DNA of 64,000 bases, from assembly GCA_017399695.1 (NCBI GenBank), contig JAFQBK010000012.1, positions 186,001 through 250,000 of the forward strand. Reading direction: 5' to 3'. The stretch is from Clostridia bacterium. Lineage in GTDB: Bacteria; Bacillota; Clostridia; UBA1381; UBA9506. Below, in pieces: positions 20,392 to 28,828 of the stretch (its first letter is position 1; every line of letters begins with the position of its first letter). The notes beneath the pieces are model-generated. The model was not told the DNA's origin, ran no database searches, and saw only the letters and a program-made list of their open reading frames with translations. The position numbers were made by a program, and so were the translations under genes.

Positions 20392-21105
20392 TTACTGTGA
20401 CAAAAGTTCCAACAAGCCAAAGCCCTGTGCGTTTTTACTGCCGAGTCCTGCATGGTACAAAAACTCCAGTGCAGTGCTCCCGCCTTCGATATGATAATTA
20501 CCTGCATACGCTATAAGCCAGGTACCTTTATAGCTGGTAACCACTTTCTTGTGCTCCCCACGCGGCTCAATTTGAACCGTCGGTGCTTTTCCTCCGTAAA
20601 TTGCCTCGTACTTTCGTTCATAATTGCGCACAAGATGAGGAACAAACGCTTCATCACAAGGCGCATAATACTGCTTTTTCCCGCTTGAACCGCTATACGA
20701 AGCAAGCACCGGAGAATCACAAAATACATCCATACTTCCGTCTGTGAATTTTCGGTCACTTAGCTGATAGTCACAAACCGCAAGCGGCTCTCCAAAAAGC
20801 GAAAGATACGGATTCTTTGCAACGCTCTTTGAAAGTGCCTCGCAAAAGGAAGGCAGTGGGCTGCGAACGGAAAGCGTAATCCCGTCATAAAACAGAATCT
20901 TCCGGTCCTCAACGCAATGGTTTCCCCAAAGCCGTCCAAACACAAATCCCTTGAACGGATTTTCTTTGCCAAAGCCGCTATTATGCCAAAAATCAGAGGC
21001 GCCCACTTCGGAAAGCTTTGCGTAAATCGCGCTTTGCACCGCATAATTATAATTCAGTGGAAGTATAATCGGCTTTCTTGGAATCAAGGTCAGTTGAACC
21101 TGCAC
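20392..21105 (-). CDS. cas6: CRISPR pre-crRNA endoribonuclease Cas6
   Basis: 237 residues. Cas6 is a double-ferredoxin RAMP protein that cuts CRISPR repeat RNA to make crRNAs. The C-terminal glycine-rich loop GLGSKNAQGFGLLE fits the family GxGxxxxxGFG signature. The N-terminus VQLTLIPRKPIILPLNYNY is the usual first strand and loop. A GTG at 21103-21105 is 6 bases after AGGGAG, and is preferred over a longer frame inside the upstream gene. It is last in the Cmr operon. Catalytic residues are variable in this family and are not assigned. Its presence with no array nearby implies action in trans. Confidence 0.88.
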   Translation of the reverse strand: MQVQLTLIPRKPIILPLNYNYAVQSAIYAKLSEVGASDFWHNSGFGKENPFKGFVFGRLWGNHCVEDRKILFYDGITLSVRSPLPSFCEALSKSVAKNPYLSLFGEPLAVCDYQLSDRKFTDGSMDVFCDSPVLASYSGSSGKKQYYAPCDEAFVPHLVRNYERKYEAIYGGKAPTVQIEPRGEHKKVVTSYKGTWLIAYAGNYHIEGGSTALEFLYHAGLGSKNAQGFGLLELLSQ

Positions 21106-21122
21106 TGCATTCTCCCTCTTTC

Positions 21123-22793
21123 TTATTTCTTTCCTTTTTTCTTTCCTTTTCGGTGAAAAAAGCGGGAAATAATGAGTTTTACACCTAAAATGGCGCCCAA
21201 AGCGAAGAACAAAACGCCCAGCCAATCCCAAACATCGAGTTTACTCGGCCATTCAATCAGAATCGGTGATACCGCAAACAAGGTACTTAAAATCGTCAAA
21301 TAATTAATGGCTTTTCCTGTTTCCTTTTCTACAAGTCCATCGGAAAGCGCGTATACATCCTTAATCTGCGCATCAAATTCTGCCAGCGTACTCGGAATAT
21401 AAAGCTCCGAAAGAAGCATCTCATACTCCTCGATGCCCTGCTCCTGTACGGTCACGTGTCCCAAGAAAATCTGGTTCTGCGCCAGAATATACTGTGCCTG
21501 CAGGCGGAAAATTTTGTCGTAGACGTGCGTTCCGCCGGAAACCGTAATTTCTGCCGCAATATCGTCGGTACAGTCAATCAGTGCAAGCACAGTCGCTCTC
21601 TGCAGGAGAGCAATTTCTGCCATCTGCACATATTGCATCAGGAACGGATATGCCACCGCATCACGAACAAACGAAACATCCGTCGTAATTCGGATGAGCG
21701 AATGATGAGTAATGACATCTATCGTTCCGTAATCCAGCCATCTGCCATACACGCAGCGCTTTAGGATGCTCTTGCGCATTTCCCTGTTCTGACAGGTGCA
21801 ATCGGTTTCTACAAAACCAATCCGATAGATTTCTTTCGACAGGGTGTCATCCTCATAAATGAGATACTCCGTCTCCGGCGAATTCTTCTGTTTTTGTGCG
21901 ATAATATCCGAAAGCTCTTTGTCGCAAATCATTGCGCAGACAAACATCCGGTCGTCAATAATCGGGTAAATAAAGTGCGCATTTTCTGCCGCTTCCTTTT
22001 TCGAACTGACACGGCTTTTCGGCTGACCGTAATCAATGAGTCGCTTAATTGTTTTGCTGACGAAGGTCTCAGAAACCTGCTTTGCCGCCACATCCGCAAA
22101 CCCGTCCAGTTTTTCCAAAAGGCAGCTGTAATCCTCTCGAATGGAAAACGGCTTTTCTCCGTGATTGAAACGAAGCTCTAAGCAATCTGCAACCAGAGCA
22201 TGATAAAAGCGTCCGTCCGTGGTGCGCTTTGCGCCTAAAAACGGAAGATTGATTCTTCTGCCAAACTCGTTGATTTTGCAAAAATCATCCGTGCATGGAC
22301 GCTGGTCGCTGACATCTTCACCATTTCTCGTCTTGTCGCCGTAATACTCTGTTTCGAGCTTCAAGATCGCAACGCCGCTGTTAAAAATACGCAGGCGGAT
22401 GCCGTTGACCGCCAGACGGAAGCTTTCGGTAACCGCCACCTCGTCGTCCTCGTTCTGCTCGGTTTTCGTGATAATATACTCGGCATCATAATTCCCGTTT
22501 TCAATCGTAAACGGCTTGCCCTGAGGTAAAAAGTCGTAGTTATGTACCACCCCACTCGCACCTGAATCATATAAGAGATTTCTCGCATTGGGGATAAAAT
22601 ACTGCTTTGCCTGATATTCCTCAAAAAACTCCTGCTTTTGGGTTTCCTCGACCGCTTGCCCTTTCTTTTCAATCCAAAAAGAGGGGTCTAAACAGGTAAC
22701 AAACTCTGCAAAATCTGTCTTTCCTGCATTGTTCCAAATAAACGGGAATAAAAAGGTATGGTAGCTATATGGTTCATTCTTCATTTTGTTCAT
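21123..22793 (-). CDS. CorA-like two-TM membrane effector of the type III CRISPR operon
   Basis: 556 residues. A large soluble N-terminal region (begins SYHTFLFPFIWNN) is followed by long helices (about 405-495) and two C-terminal membrane helices: INYLTILSTLFAVSPILIEW (496-515) and a second at about 522-546, ending in a lysine-rich cytoplasmic tail. That is the CorA plan: cytoplasmic domain, stalk helix, TM1, short loop, TM2. The GMN selectivity motif expected in the loop of Mg2+ channels is missing (the loop is WPSKLDVWD). CorA proteins linked to type III-B loci are known membrane effectors; in Bacteroides fragilis one is controlled by SAM-AMP made by Cas10. The ATG lies inside the end of cmr6, with GAGGAGG upstream. 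Family inferred from topology and context, not from a search. Confidence 0.75.
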   Translation of the reverse strand: MNKMKNEPYSYHTFLFPFIWNNAGKTDFAEFVTCLDPSFWIEKKGQAVEETQKQEFFEEYQAKQYFIPNARNLLYDSGASGVVHNYDFLPQGKPFTIENGNYDAEYIITKTEQNEDDEVAVTESFRLAVNGIRLRIFNSGVAILKLETEYYGDKTRNGEDVSDQRPCTDDFCKINEFGRRINLPFLGAKRTTDGRFYHALVADCLELRFNHGEKPFSIREDYSCLLEKLDGFADVAAKQVSETFVSKTIKRLIDYGQPKSRVSSKKEAAENAHFIYPIIDDRMFVCAMICDKELSDIIAQKQKNSPETEYLIYEDDTLSKEIYRIGFVETDCTCQNREMRKSILKRCVYGRWLDYGTIDVITHHSLIRITTDVSFVRDAVAYPFLMQYVQMAEIALLQRATVLALIDCTDDIAAEITVSGGTHVYDKIFRLQAQYILAQNQIFLGHVTVQEQGIEEYEMLLSELYIPSTLAEFDAQIKDVYALSDGLVEKETGKAINYLTILSTLFAVSPILIEWPSKLDVWDWLGVLFFALGAILGVKLIISRFFHRKGKKKGKK

Positions 22794-23772
22794 CTTTTTC
22801 TGCCTCCTCCATTTGTGTCTTTAAGTCAGCACCGCAACGAAAACAAGTCCCGCGTTTCCACGTGCTGTTAACCGTTTTCGTGATATGATGATATTTCATA
22901 TTCGTCGTACCGCAAGCGCATAAAACCTTGATTTGTTTTTCTTGTGGCATCCTGATTTCAAGCAGCTTCTCTTCAAGTTCCTGCCTGCGCTCCGTTTCCT
23001 CTTCTTTGGGCCAATATAAATCCCGGATCGTATCAATCGGATGTTCCGGCTCCGGATTGTAGTATGCCATATGCGTGGGATGGAACATTCCGTAACCAAC
23101 GGTGGTCCGTGCACCAATTCCCATAATCATTAAAATGCTTTTTAGCAGCATTTTTTTCTCTTCTGCCGTAATAATACCATCCTTTAAGTCAAAGCGGAAC
23201 AAAAAAGTTACCTTTGGTCTGATTTTCAAAAATTTCTGCAAGACATGGTTGTGAAGTGGTGACTTTTCTGACGCTCTGAATTCAGGCGCCAGAATTTTTC
23301 CGGTTTTACTGCCCCGAATCATCACTGCATCAAAAAATATGTCCCTTTCAGCCCGTGGCGTTTTGTCCCCCAGTTCACCTAATAACTCTTTTTCCAGAAG
23401 CAAAGCGTCCACATCATCTCTTCCAAGCAAATCACGAATCATTTCCGGATTTTCAAACGCATTCCGTACCACGCCCTTGATGGTTGCGGCAGGGATATAC
23501 GGCATCCCCGTAACATCATCAAGGATCAGTCCCGCTTTGATACATTCCTCACTGCTTTTTAAGTTACCGTGAATCGTTTCGTGCCCTAAAAGGAGTCCCG
23601 GATAGAGAACCTTGAGCGCAAAAGAAGCATTGCCAAGCGAGGAGCGCGTAACCTCGTTATAGTCTTTTCGGGTGAATTTGGCGCTGTACAGTATGGCGTT
23701 ACATTTTGCAAAATGCTCTTCCGTCAGGCACCTGAAATATTCCTTGTGAAACAGATAGCTCAAATTTTTCAC
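22774..23772 (-). CDS. cmr6: Cmr6, type III-B RAMP subunit with an added zinc-ribbon tail
   Basis: 332 residues. Cas7-like backbone subunit that caps the Cmr4 filament. Family motifs: GLLLGHETIHGN, DDVTGMPYIPAATIKGVVR, RDIFFDAVMIRGSKTGKI, and a glycine loop GIGARTTVGYGMF. After about residue 280 there is an extra C-terminal part with four cysteines, CACG ... CFRCG, that looks like a zinc ribbon, then an acidic end. That tail is not part of the basic Cmr6 fold. A GTG at 23770-23772 overlaps the cmr5 stop and follows GGGGAGG by 7 bases. Confidence 0.85.
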   Translation of the reverse strand: MKNLSYLFHKEYFRCLTEEHFAKCNAILYSAKFTRKDYNEVTRSSLGNASFALKVLYPGLLLGHETIHGNLKSSEECIKAGLILDDVTGMPYIPAATIKGVVRNAFENPEMIRDLLGRDDVDALLLEKELLGELGDKTPRAERDIFFDAVMIRGSKTGKILAPEFRASEKSPLHNHVLQKFLKIRPKVTFLFRFDLKDGIITAEEKKMLLKSILMIMGIGARTTVGYGMFHPTHMAYYNPEPEHPIDTIRDLYWPKEEETERRQELEEKLLEIRMPQEKQIKVLCACGTTNMKYHHITKTVNSTWKRGTCFRCGADLKTQMEEAEKDEQNEE

Positions 23773-24188
23773 AGCTCTGCCTCCCCACACTCCACTCCAT
23801 CCAAGGTCTCCTCATAGAGATAGAGATTCATCGCCATCCGCAGAGCGTAGATGCAATGAAGAACCATATCCTTGGTCTGGTGTGTATCGTTTTGCGCAAG
23901 ATAATGAAACAGGGTATCCCTTTCAAGGCTCTCCGGATTTTCTACTTCTACGCCTTCTTTGTATTTCATCAAGAGCGCATAAAGCAAATTCCCATACGCG
24001 CCCGCCTTGCGACCGCGTCCTAAAAAAGTCACAGTTGCAGACAAAAGCGTTTCCATCATAATCTCAACGCTATACTCGACAATCGCACTTCGTTCATGGG
24101 AACTGATACAACCATTCTCTGCAAGTCCCATTTCCGAAAGCAGCCGATATGCCTCGCCAAGCATAGAATCAATCAGTCTCTTTTTCAT
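23769..24188 (-). CDS. cmr5: Cmr5, type III-B small helical subunit
   Basis: 139 residues, nearly all helical, as in the Cmr5/Cas11 small subunit that lines the target RNA in the Cmr complex. Identification rests on size, predicted helices and its place between cmr4 and cmr6, since Cmr5 has few fixed motifs; SATVTFLGRGRKAGAYGNLL resembles the family helix with conserved glycines. The ATG at 24186-24188 follows GGGAGGTG and is 4 bp after the cmr4 stop. Confidence 0.8.
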   Translation of the reverse strand: MKKRLIDSMLGEAYRLLSEMGLAENGCISSHERSAIVEYSVEIMMETLLSATVTFLGRGRKAGAYGNLLYALLMKYKEGVEVENPESLERDTLFHYLAQNDTHQTKDMVLHCIYALRMAMNLYLYEETLDGVECGEAEL

Positions 24189-24192
24189 TCGG

Positions 24193-24975
24193 CTACACCT
24201 CCCGAAGCTTTTCAAACTTGGTAAAGCCGTAACCAATCGTTGCATACCCGCCCAACTGAATCAAAGATTGATGAAACACCTCATCAAAGGCACAGGGCTC
24301 GCCCTCCGGCGTAATAATGACCGTATAAAATACACTTTCATGCGGTACCTGCTGTTCATACCAAAGCTTTTGGCTGATGCCGTTTTCCAAGTAGCAACGC
24401 GCCGTAATCGGAAGTTCATACTCATCCAATGATTTTACAACCGCATAATTCTCCCCGAACAGAGCAGTCAGAAGCGCGCTGTTTGCGTCACTTTTGCCAA
24501 CCTTTTTTCCTTCCATTTCAGTTACATCGCTTCCCATCGAAACAAAGAAACTATACTCCGAAAAATCAAACTCCTCCCATTCCGGAAAATCGTTCACACC
24601 CAACAGCTTCATCTTGCGCAAGAAATCCGTCATCGCCTGCGGGGTTGTTACATTCATATAAGTTCTTGCGCTAGTAGAGTCGGTAACACGAAGCGGGCGG
24701 GATAAAAAATCTCCGCTGAAGAATTTGTATGCCGAGGCACGCATTTTTCTGGTATCTCTGTCTTTTAATTCCGGTCCGAAAATATGGTATCTATCCTCCG
24801 GAGAAAGCTCTTTAAAATGCTCTCTGAGCGCCCCCTTTAAGCTGGAAGACGGAATGATTGGATACTCTGTCACCGGGTCCTTTTCTACCTCATTATCAAT
24901 CACGCTATAACTTAAATCTCCACTTCCGATATGTAAATTTGTCAGACATTCAATCCGATATACATGAATTGGCAT
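24193..24975 (-). CDS. cmr4: Cmr4, type III-B backbone subunit with target-RNA cleavage site
   Basis: 260 residues. Cas7 repeat subunit. LHIGSGDLSYSVIDNEVEKD carries the aspartate (Asp27) at the place of the Cmr4 catalytic Asp that cuts target RNA every 6 nt, followed by IIPSSSLKGALREHF. LWYEQQVPHESVFYT and the end motif GGYATIGYGFTKF are also Cmr4-like. The start ATG overlaps the cmr3 stop (TAATG) and has AAGGGGGA 7 bases upstream. Since the Asp is present, target RNA cutting, and so signal shut-off, should work. Confidence 0.92.
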   Translation of the reverse strand: MPIHVYRIECLTNLHIGSGDLSYSVIDNEVEKDPVTEYPIIPSSSLKGALREHFKELSPEDRYHIFGPELKDRDTRKMRASAYKFFSGDFLSRPLRVTDSTSARTYMNVTTPQAMTDFLRKMKLLGVNDFPEWEEFDFSEYSFFVSMGSDVTEMEGKKVGKSDANSALLTALFGENYAVVKSLDEYELPITARCYLENGISQKLWYEQQVPHESVFYTVIITPEGEPCAFDEVFHQSLIQLGGYATIGYGFTKFEKLREV

Positions 24976-25979
24976 TATTTCGTCCCCCTTATGATATGAT
25001 TCCATCCGATATTCTGATAATTTTCAATCGATATACGACGGCATAACTCATGGTAAGCCTCATCGTCACACCGCAAAATACTGCCGCCACGAATTAGATG
25101 GTACAATCGTTTTCCCTTTTCGATACTGCCCTCCTTGGTCATAAAAGACCGATAGTTGACTAGCTGCGTAACGGAAAAGGAAGATTTTTCATAAATGCTG
25201 TGAAAAACAAGTGCATCTCCAAAAAAGTATACCGTTTTTCGATCGAGCATCAAAGATATTTTATTCTGCACACGCCGGAATTCACCCTCCGCCTCAAAAA
25301 ACTGCAATGAAAAAGCTGATTTTCTTTGTCCCAGATAAATTACTTTAGTCTCTGAAAGTGTATCCGGATTCACATCCAGCTCTGCAAAAATAGCGAAAGA
25401 AAAACCCTCTTTTAAGCGACAATATTCCCGATGGTATACTTTTGATGAGCCTTCCTCGTCTGTTGTCGCCCGTACTTTTTCCTGTTTTGTTATCAAATCG
25501 CCGATGGGATACACCCGACCGCTGTCAAGCGACATAAACCCATCTGCGACACCATTTTTTGCATCAAAATCTTCGGTATATTCTTTCATTCCTTCGATGG
25601 TCTGCATGGTTCTAAAATTCCCGAACGGCGTATAGCTTTCGTATCCCATCCGGTGATCCATTGGCGTGCGCACCAAAATTTCTTCTCCACGAAGCAGAAA
25701 AAATGGCGATATGCAGCGAATAACACCGAAATCCTGCGGCATTTCCTGTCGCACATCAAAACTTTCCGCGCCGACCAAATGCGCATATTGCCCTACCTTC
25801 AGAGGATCCTTTTCCGGCAGGAAAAAATACCGGAGCGCGCCCAAAAAAGTGGTCTGCTGCGGGAGCGTTTCCGAAAAAATAAAGTACGTCTGCTTCTCGC
25901 TTTCTTCAAATGAAAAGGTTTTATCCCCGCCGAAAAAATAGGGCTCCAGCGGTGTAAATCTGACTAAAAATTGAGCCAT
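24975..25979 (-). CDS. cmr3: Cmr3, type III-B Cas5-like subunit
   Basis: 334 residues. Cas5-group RAMP that binds the crRNA 5' tag beside Cas10. Start segment VRFTPLEPYFFGGDKTFSF fits the Cmr3 pattern of a first strand followed by a Gly-rich turn, and PQQTTFLGALRYFFL matches the first helix. A later glycine-rich RAMP loop is weak, as usual for Cmr3. It begins directly at the cas10 stop (TAA then ATG) and overlaps cmr4 by one base. Assignment from motifs and fixed operon place. Confidence 0.85.
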   Translation of the reverse strand: MAQFLVRFTPLEPYFFGGDKTFSFEESEKQTYFIFSETLPQQTTFLGALRYFFLPEKDPLKVGQYAHLVGAESFDVRQEMPQDFGVIRCISPFFLLRGEEILVRTPMDHRMGYESYTPFGNFRTMQTIEGMKEYTEDFDAKNGVADGFMSLDSGRVYPIGDLITKQEKVRATTDEEGSSKVYHREYCRLKEGFSFAIFAELDVNPDTLSETKVIYLGQRKSAFSLQFFEAEGEFRRVQNKISLMLDRKTVYFFGDALVFHSIYEKSSFSVTQLVNYRSFMTKEGSIEKGKRLYHLIRGGSILRCDDEAYHELCRRISIENYQNIGWNHIIRGTK

Positions 25980-27542
25980 TTATTCTTCAACCTCCACTTT
26001 GTTTACCATCGGATAAATTGCACGAAAAACTGCTAAAAAGCTGCCGATTGAGCTGTCAGATAAAACTTCTCCCGTTCGGTCTAACACAACAGCCTCCGTC
26101 TCCGGCTTCGCAAAGGCGCGCAAAAGCGTAAGCAGGCGCTCATAAAAAGCTTCCTTTTTTCGGTAATTAAAGGCAAATGCAGTTTTAAGCACCTGATGAA
26201 GCGTTTTTTCTCCTGCTTTTTGCGCAAACAAAAAAATGTTCTCTCCCGACATCATTTTTTTGATAACATATCCAATCAAAGACGATTCCTCTGGATTTTC
26301 GTAAAGATAGTCTAAAAATGACAGCACTTGCGAAATGGCTTCATTTTTCATCAAGAATTCATCAATGCGGCCATCCATTCCAATAAAGGAAATTGCCGTA
26401 CGGTCTTTCGGGCTGGACTTTGTTTCCCAGCGACCCTTTGCCACCCGAAACAACATATCTGAAGACTTCTCCAATGTGCGCTGCAGGGGATACTCATGCG
26501 GCATCACGCTTGCGCCAAAGGAAACCGTCAGTTTCCCTTCCGTAAGCATTCCCTTCTCCTTGCAAAAACGATACAGCATCGTTTCGCTGATTTCTTTCAG
26601 TTCATAAATCAAATCAAACAAAGAGGCAAATCGCCCGTTTTCTTTTTTCTTTTTCATGGAAAGAAGCGGCACGATCGCAAGCAGATCATCACCGCCGGCA
26701 TAAATGGTAGCACCGCCGTATTCTCCGATTTTTTCTGATATCCGTGCGCAATAATGAATACAATGTGCCGAAAACGCACGTACATCCTCATCCGTATGAC
26801 AGCGCTCGAACATCCGCCCCATATTATCCCCATCAGAGCGAAGAATGGCGCAATAGCCAGAAGCAAGATACGTTTCCTCTTCTCCTCCATTGCCAATGCT
26901 TTCCAAAGTACGAAGCATCCCGTTTTCATATAGCTGCCACTTCTCCGCATCAATCTCATACTTTAACAAATTAGAACGCCTGATAAGCCAGTTACGCGAG
27001 CTGTGCGTCGCATCTGTTCCGCGGCTGTCAAACAGGCGAAGCAGCGGATTCTGATCTGTCGGGTCAGGAATCGGCTCATAAAGCTCTGCTGAATCAAACT
27101 GCTTCTGACAGGCAGCAAAAGCACCTTCCCCTTCTTTGGCAGAAAATGCAAACGCGACCACGCGCACATAGCGATTGATATAAAGCAAAAGTCTTGCAAT
27201 ATCCTCCTCGGTATCCATCTCTGTCTGAAGAATGAAAGATAGTTTTTCTTTTGCAGCATCAACTGCTTTCGAAACGGTAGCAAGGCTTGGATTTCCATTT
27301 TGGACACGCACAATCACCCGGTCATGATACTGACCAACGCCGTTTTTTAATTTTTGCTGCCCTTTGGAAAATGCAGGCGAAACAAACTGTTCATCCAAAA
27401 CGCCATTCGCAGACAGTTCCTCGCAAATATTTGCCGTAAGGTAAGAAAACATATAGCTTGCCGCCCAAAGAGCTGCTGGCGTATTCGTCATTGCCATCGT
27501 TGAGAACACCGGTCCGACCGTGATTCCGATATATTCATTCAA
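25980..27542 (-). CDS. cas10: Cas10/Cmr2, HD-less, with active GGDD cyclase motif
   Basis: 520 residues. Large subunit of the Cmr complex. The protein starts almost at once with the first Palm-type domain (ITVGPVFSTMAMTNTPAALW), so the N-terminal HD nuclease domain of longer Cmr2 proteins is absent. The second Palm domain has AILRSDGDNMGRMF (about 232-245) and IYAGGDDLLAIVP with GGDD at 283-286, the site that makes cyclic oligoadenylates or, in CorA-linked systems, SAM-AMP. A helical D4-like region follows to the end. A TTG at 27540-27542 overlaps the cmr1 stop by 8 bp and has GGGAGGG 9 bases upstream; the longer frame lies inside cmr1 and is rejected. Confidence 0.92.
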   Translation of the reverse strand: MNEYIGITVGPVFSTMAMTNTPAALWAASYMFSYLTANICEELSANGVLDEQFVSPAFSKGQQKLKNGVGQYHDRVIVRVQNGNPSLATVSKAVDAAKEKLSFILQTEMDTEEDIARLLLYINRYVRVVAFAFSAKEGEGAFAACQKQFDSAELYEPIPDPTDQNPLLRLFDSRGTDATHSSRNWLIRRSNLLKYEIDAEKWQLYENGMLRTLESIGNGGEEETYLASGYCAILRSDGDNMGRMFERCHTDEDVRAFSAHCIHYCARISEKIGEYGGATIYAGGDDLLAIVPLLSMKKKKENGRFASLFDLIYELKEISETMLYRFCKEKGMLTEGKLTVSFGASVMPHEYPLQRTLEKSSDMLFRVAKGRWETKSSPKDRTAISFIGMDGRIDEFLMKNEAISQVLSFLDYLYENPEESSLIGYVIKKMMSGENIFLFAQKAGEKTLHQVLKTAFAFNYRKKEAFYERLLTLLRAFAKPETEAVVLDRTGEVLSDSSIGSFLAVFRAIYPMVNKVEVEE

Positions 27543-28806
27543 GCTCTGTTCCCTCCCTGATGATATAATCTTCTCTTTTGATTCGATGAAATATAGATGA
27601 CTTTGCAGAGCTAAGGCTTGTCTTTCCGCCTTTTGTCCCCTCTTTATCATTAAAGTCTGCTGCAAACGCGCGCAGAAATTCCATAAAATCAAACTGCTCC
27701 TTTGTCGGCGTTTTAAGCTCTGCCATGCCGTACTCGCTTCGAAACGTAAAGGTTCTGTCAAACAGTTCCTCCGGTATGGGTTCAGGAAACAAAAGAATAT
27801 AGTTTTCTGCCATCTTAAAACGAGTCGGAGATGCAAACTTTTCTATCTCGCCGTTTGTGTCCCAAAGAACAATTTTCTCCCGGTAAGCGGGATGTTGATA
27901 AAACGAAGAAAGCCCCAGCATCGCCCGAATGAATCGATATTCCTCCGTTTTTTTCTGTCGCTGTTCTCCGTTTTGATATAAGCTGCCCAGCAAATTTTCG
28001 TCCTGCTTTGCAAAAGCTTTTTCATTTCCAATCCCTTGTTCTAAAAAGTACCGGAAAATAAACCCTTTGAAATAGTCTCCGGAGGCTAAGTTGATTCCGC
28101 CTTTTAGCAAACGGAAAATCGTTTCAATTTCCATTAACTGCTGCAGCGGATTCCCCGCCGGTGTTTCAATATAGAAAAACGGATGGTTTCCAAGGTTTCT
28201 CAATTTGATTAATTCTGCTTTCACATCGGTATTTTCAATCAGGAAAGAACCATATCCCATCGCTTTTCGTGTACCAAACCCACGGAGGACAAAAAATGCA
28301 GGCAGATACTCATCAATAAGCGCAAGTAATTCCGGTATGAAGCAGGTAATCGTAAGTGAAAGACCCTCTTTATATCTGAGTGCTTCTTTATAGCTCTTTA
28401 TCACTGAGATTTTTTTATCAAACAGCGTCTTTCCTGACGGTCGGTTTTCAAAGAAATATCCTTGAATCTGCTGCACTTTTTGCGTATCGTCCATTAGATG
28501 ATAAAGACCTGTTTCGGTGGTGGTGGTTCGTGTAATAGGCTTGTTCGCCGTAATCTGCATTTTATAATCATAGGAAAAAACACTGGTATGAGCAATATTG
28601 CTCCGAGAAAATTTGCCCAACCAATTCAAATGGTTTTCTCGCACTGCATCCCGTCCGCCCAAAAGCTCCGTCAAAAAGCGGTCAAGCTTTGATTTTACCT
28701 CGCTTGCCCGAAGCGCTGCCTTATGCTCATAATACTGGAAATGAATGAGCGGCGACTGCTGCACCAAATGATATGTACGCTGATAGCTACTTCTCGTCTG
28801 TTCCAC
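27535..28806 (-). CDS. cmr1: Cmr1-like RAMP subunit, divergent
   Basis: 423 residues. Two RAMP-type parts. The first begins YHLVQQSPLIHFQYYEHKAA followed by LRASEVKSKLDRFLTELL, and has the glycine loop LRGFGTRKAMGYGSF (about 172-186) seen in Cas7-group proteins. The second half is less clear. It occupies the first core position before cas10, where Cmr1 stands in Cmr operons, but the N-terminus differs from the common Cmr1 start, so the call rests partly on place. GTG start at 28804-28806 after AAGGTG. Cmr1 normally binds the 3' end of the crRNA/target duplex. Confidence 0.72.
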   Translation of the reverse strand: MEQTRSSYQRTYHLVQQSPLIHFQYYEHKAALRASEVKSKLDRFLTELLGGRDAVRENHLNWLGKFSRSNIAHTSVFSYDYKMQITANKPITRTTTTETGLYHLMDDTQKVQQIQGYFFENRPSGKTLFDKKISVIKSYKEALRYKEGLSLTITCFIPELLALIDEYLPAFFVLRGFGTRKAMGYGSFLIENTDVKAELIKLRNLGNHPFFYIETPAGNPLQQLMEIETIFRLLKGGINLASGDYFKGFIFRYFLEQGIGNEKAFAKQDENLLGSLYQNGEQRQKKTEEYRFIRAMLGLSSFYQHPAYREKIVLWDTNGEIEKFASPTRFKMAENYILLFPEPIPEELFDRTFTFRSEYGMAELKTPTKEQFDFMEFLRAFAADFNDKEGTKGGKTSLSSAKSSIFHRIKREDYIIREGTELE

Positions 28807-28828
28807 TGCTTCACCTTCTTTTCTGTTT

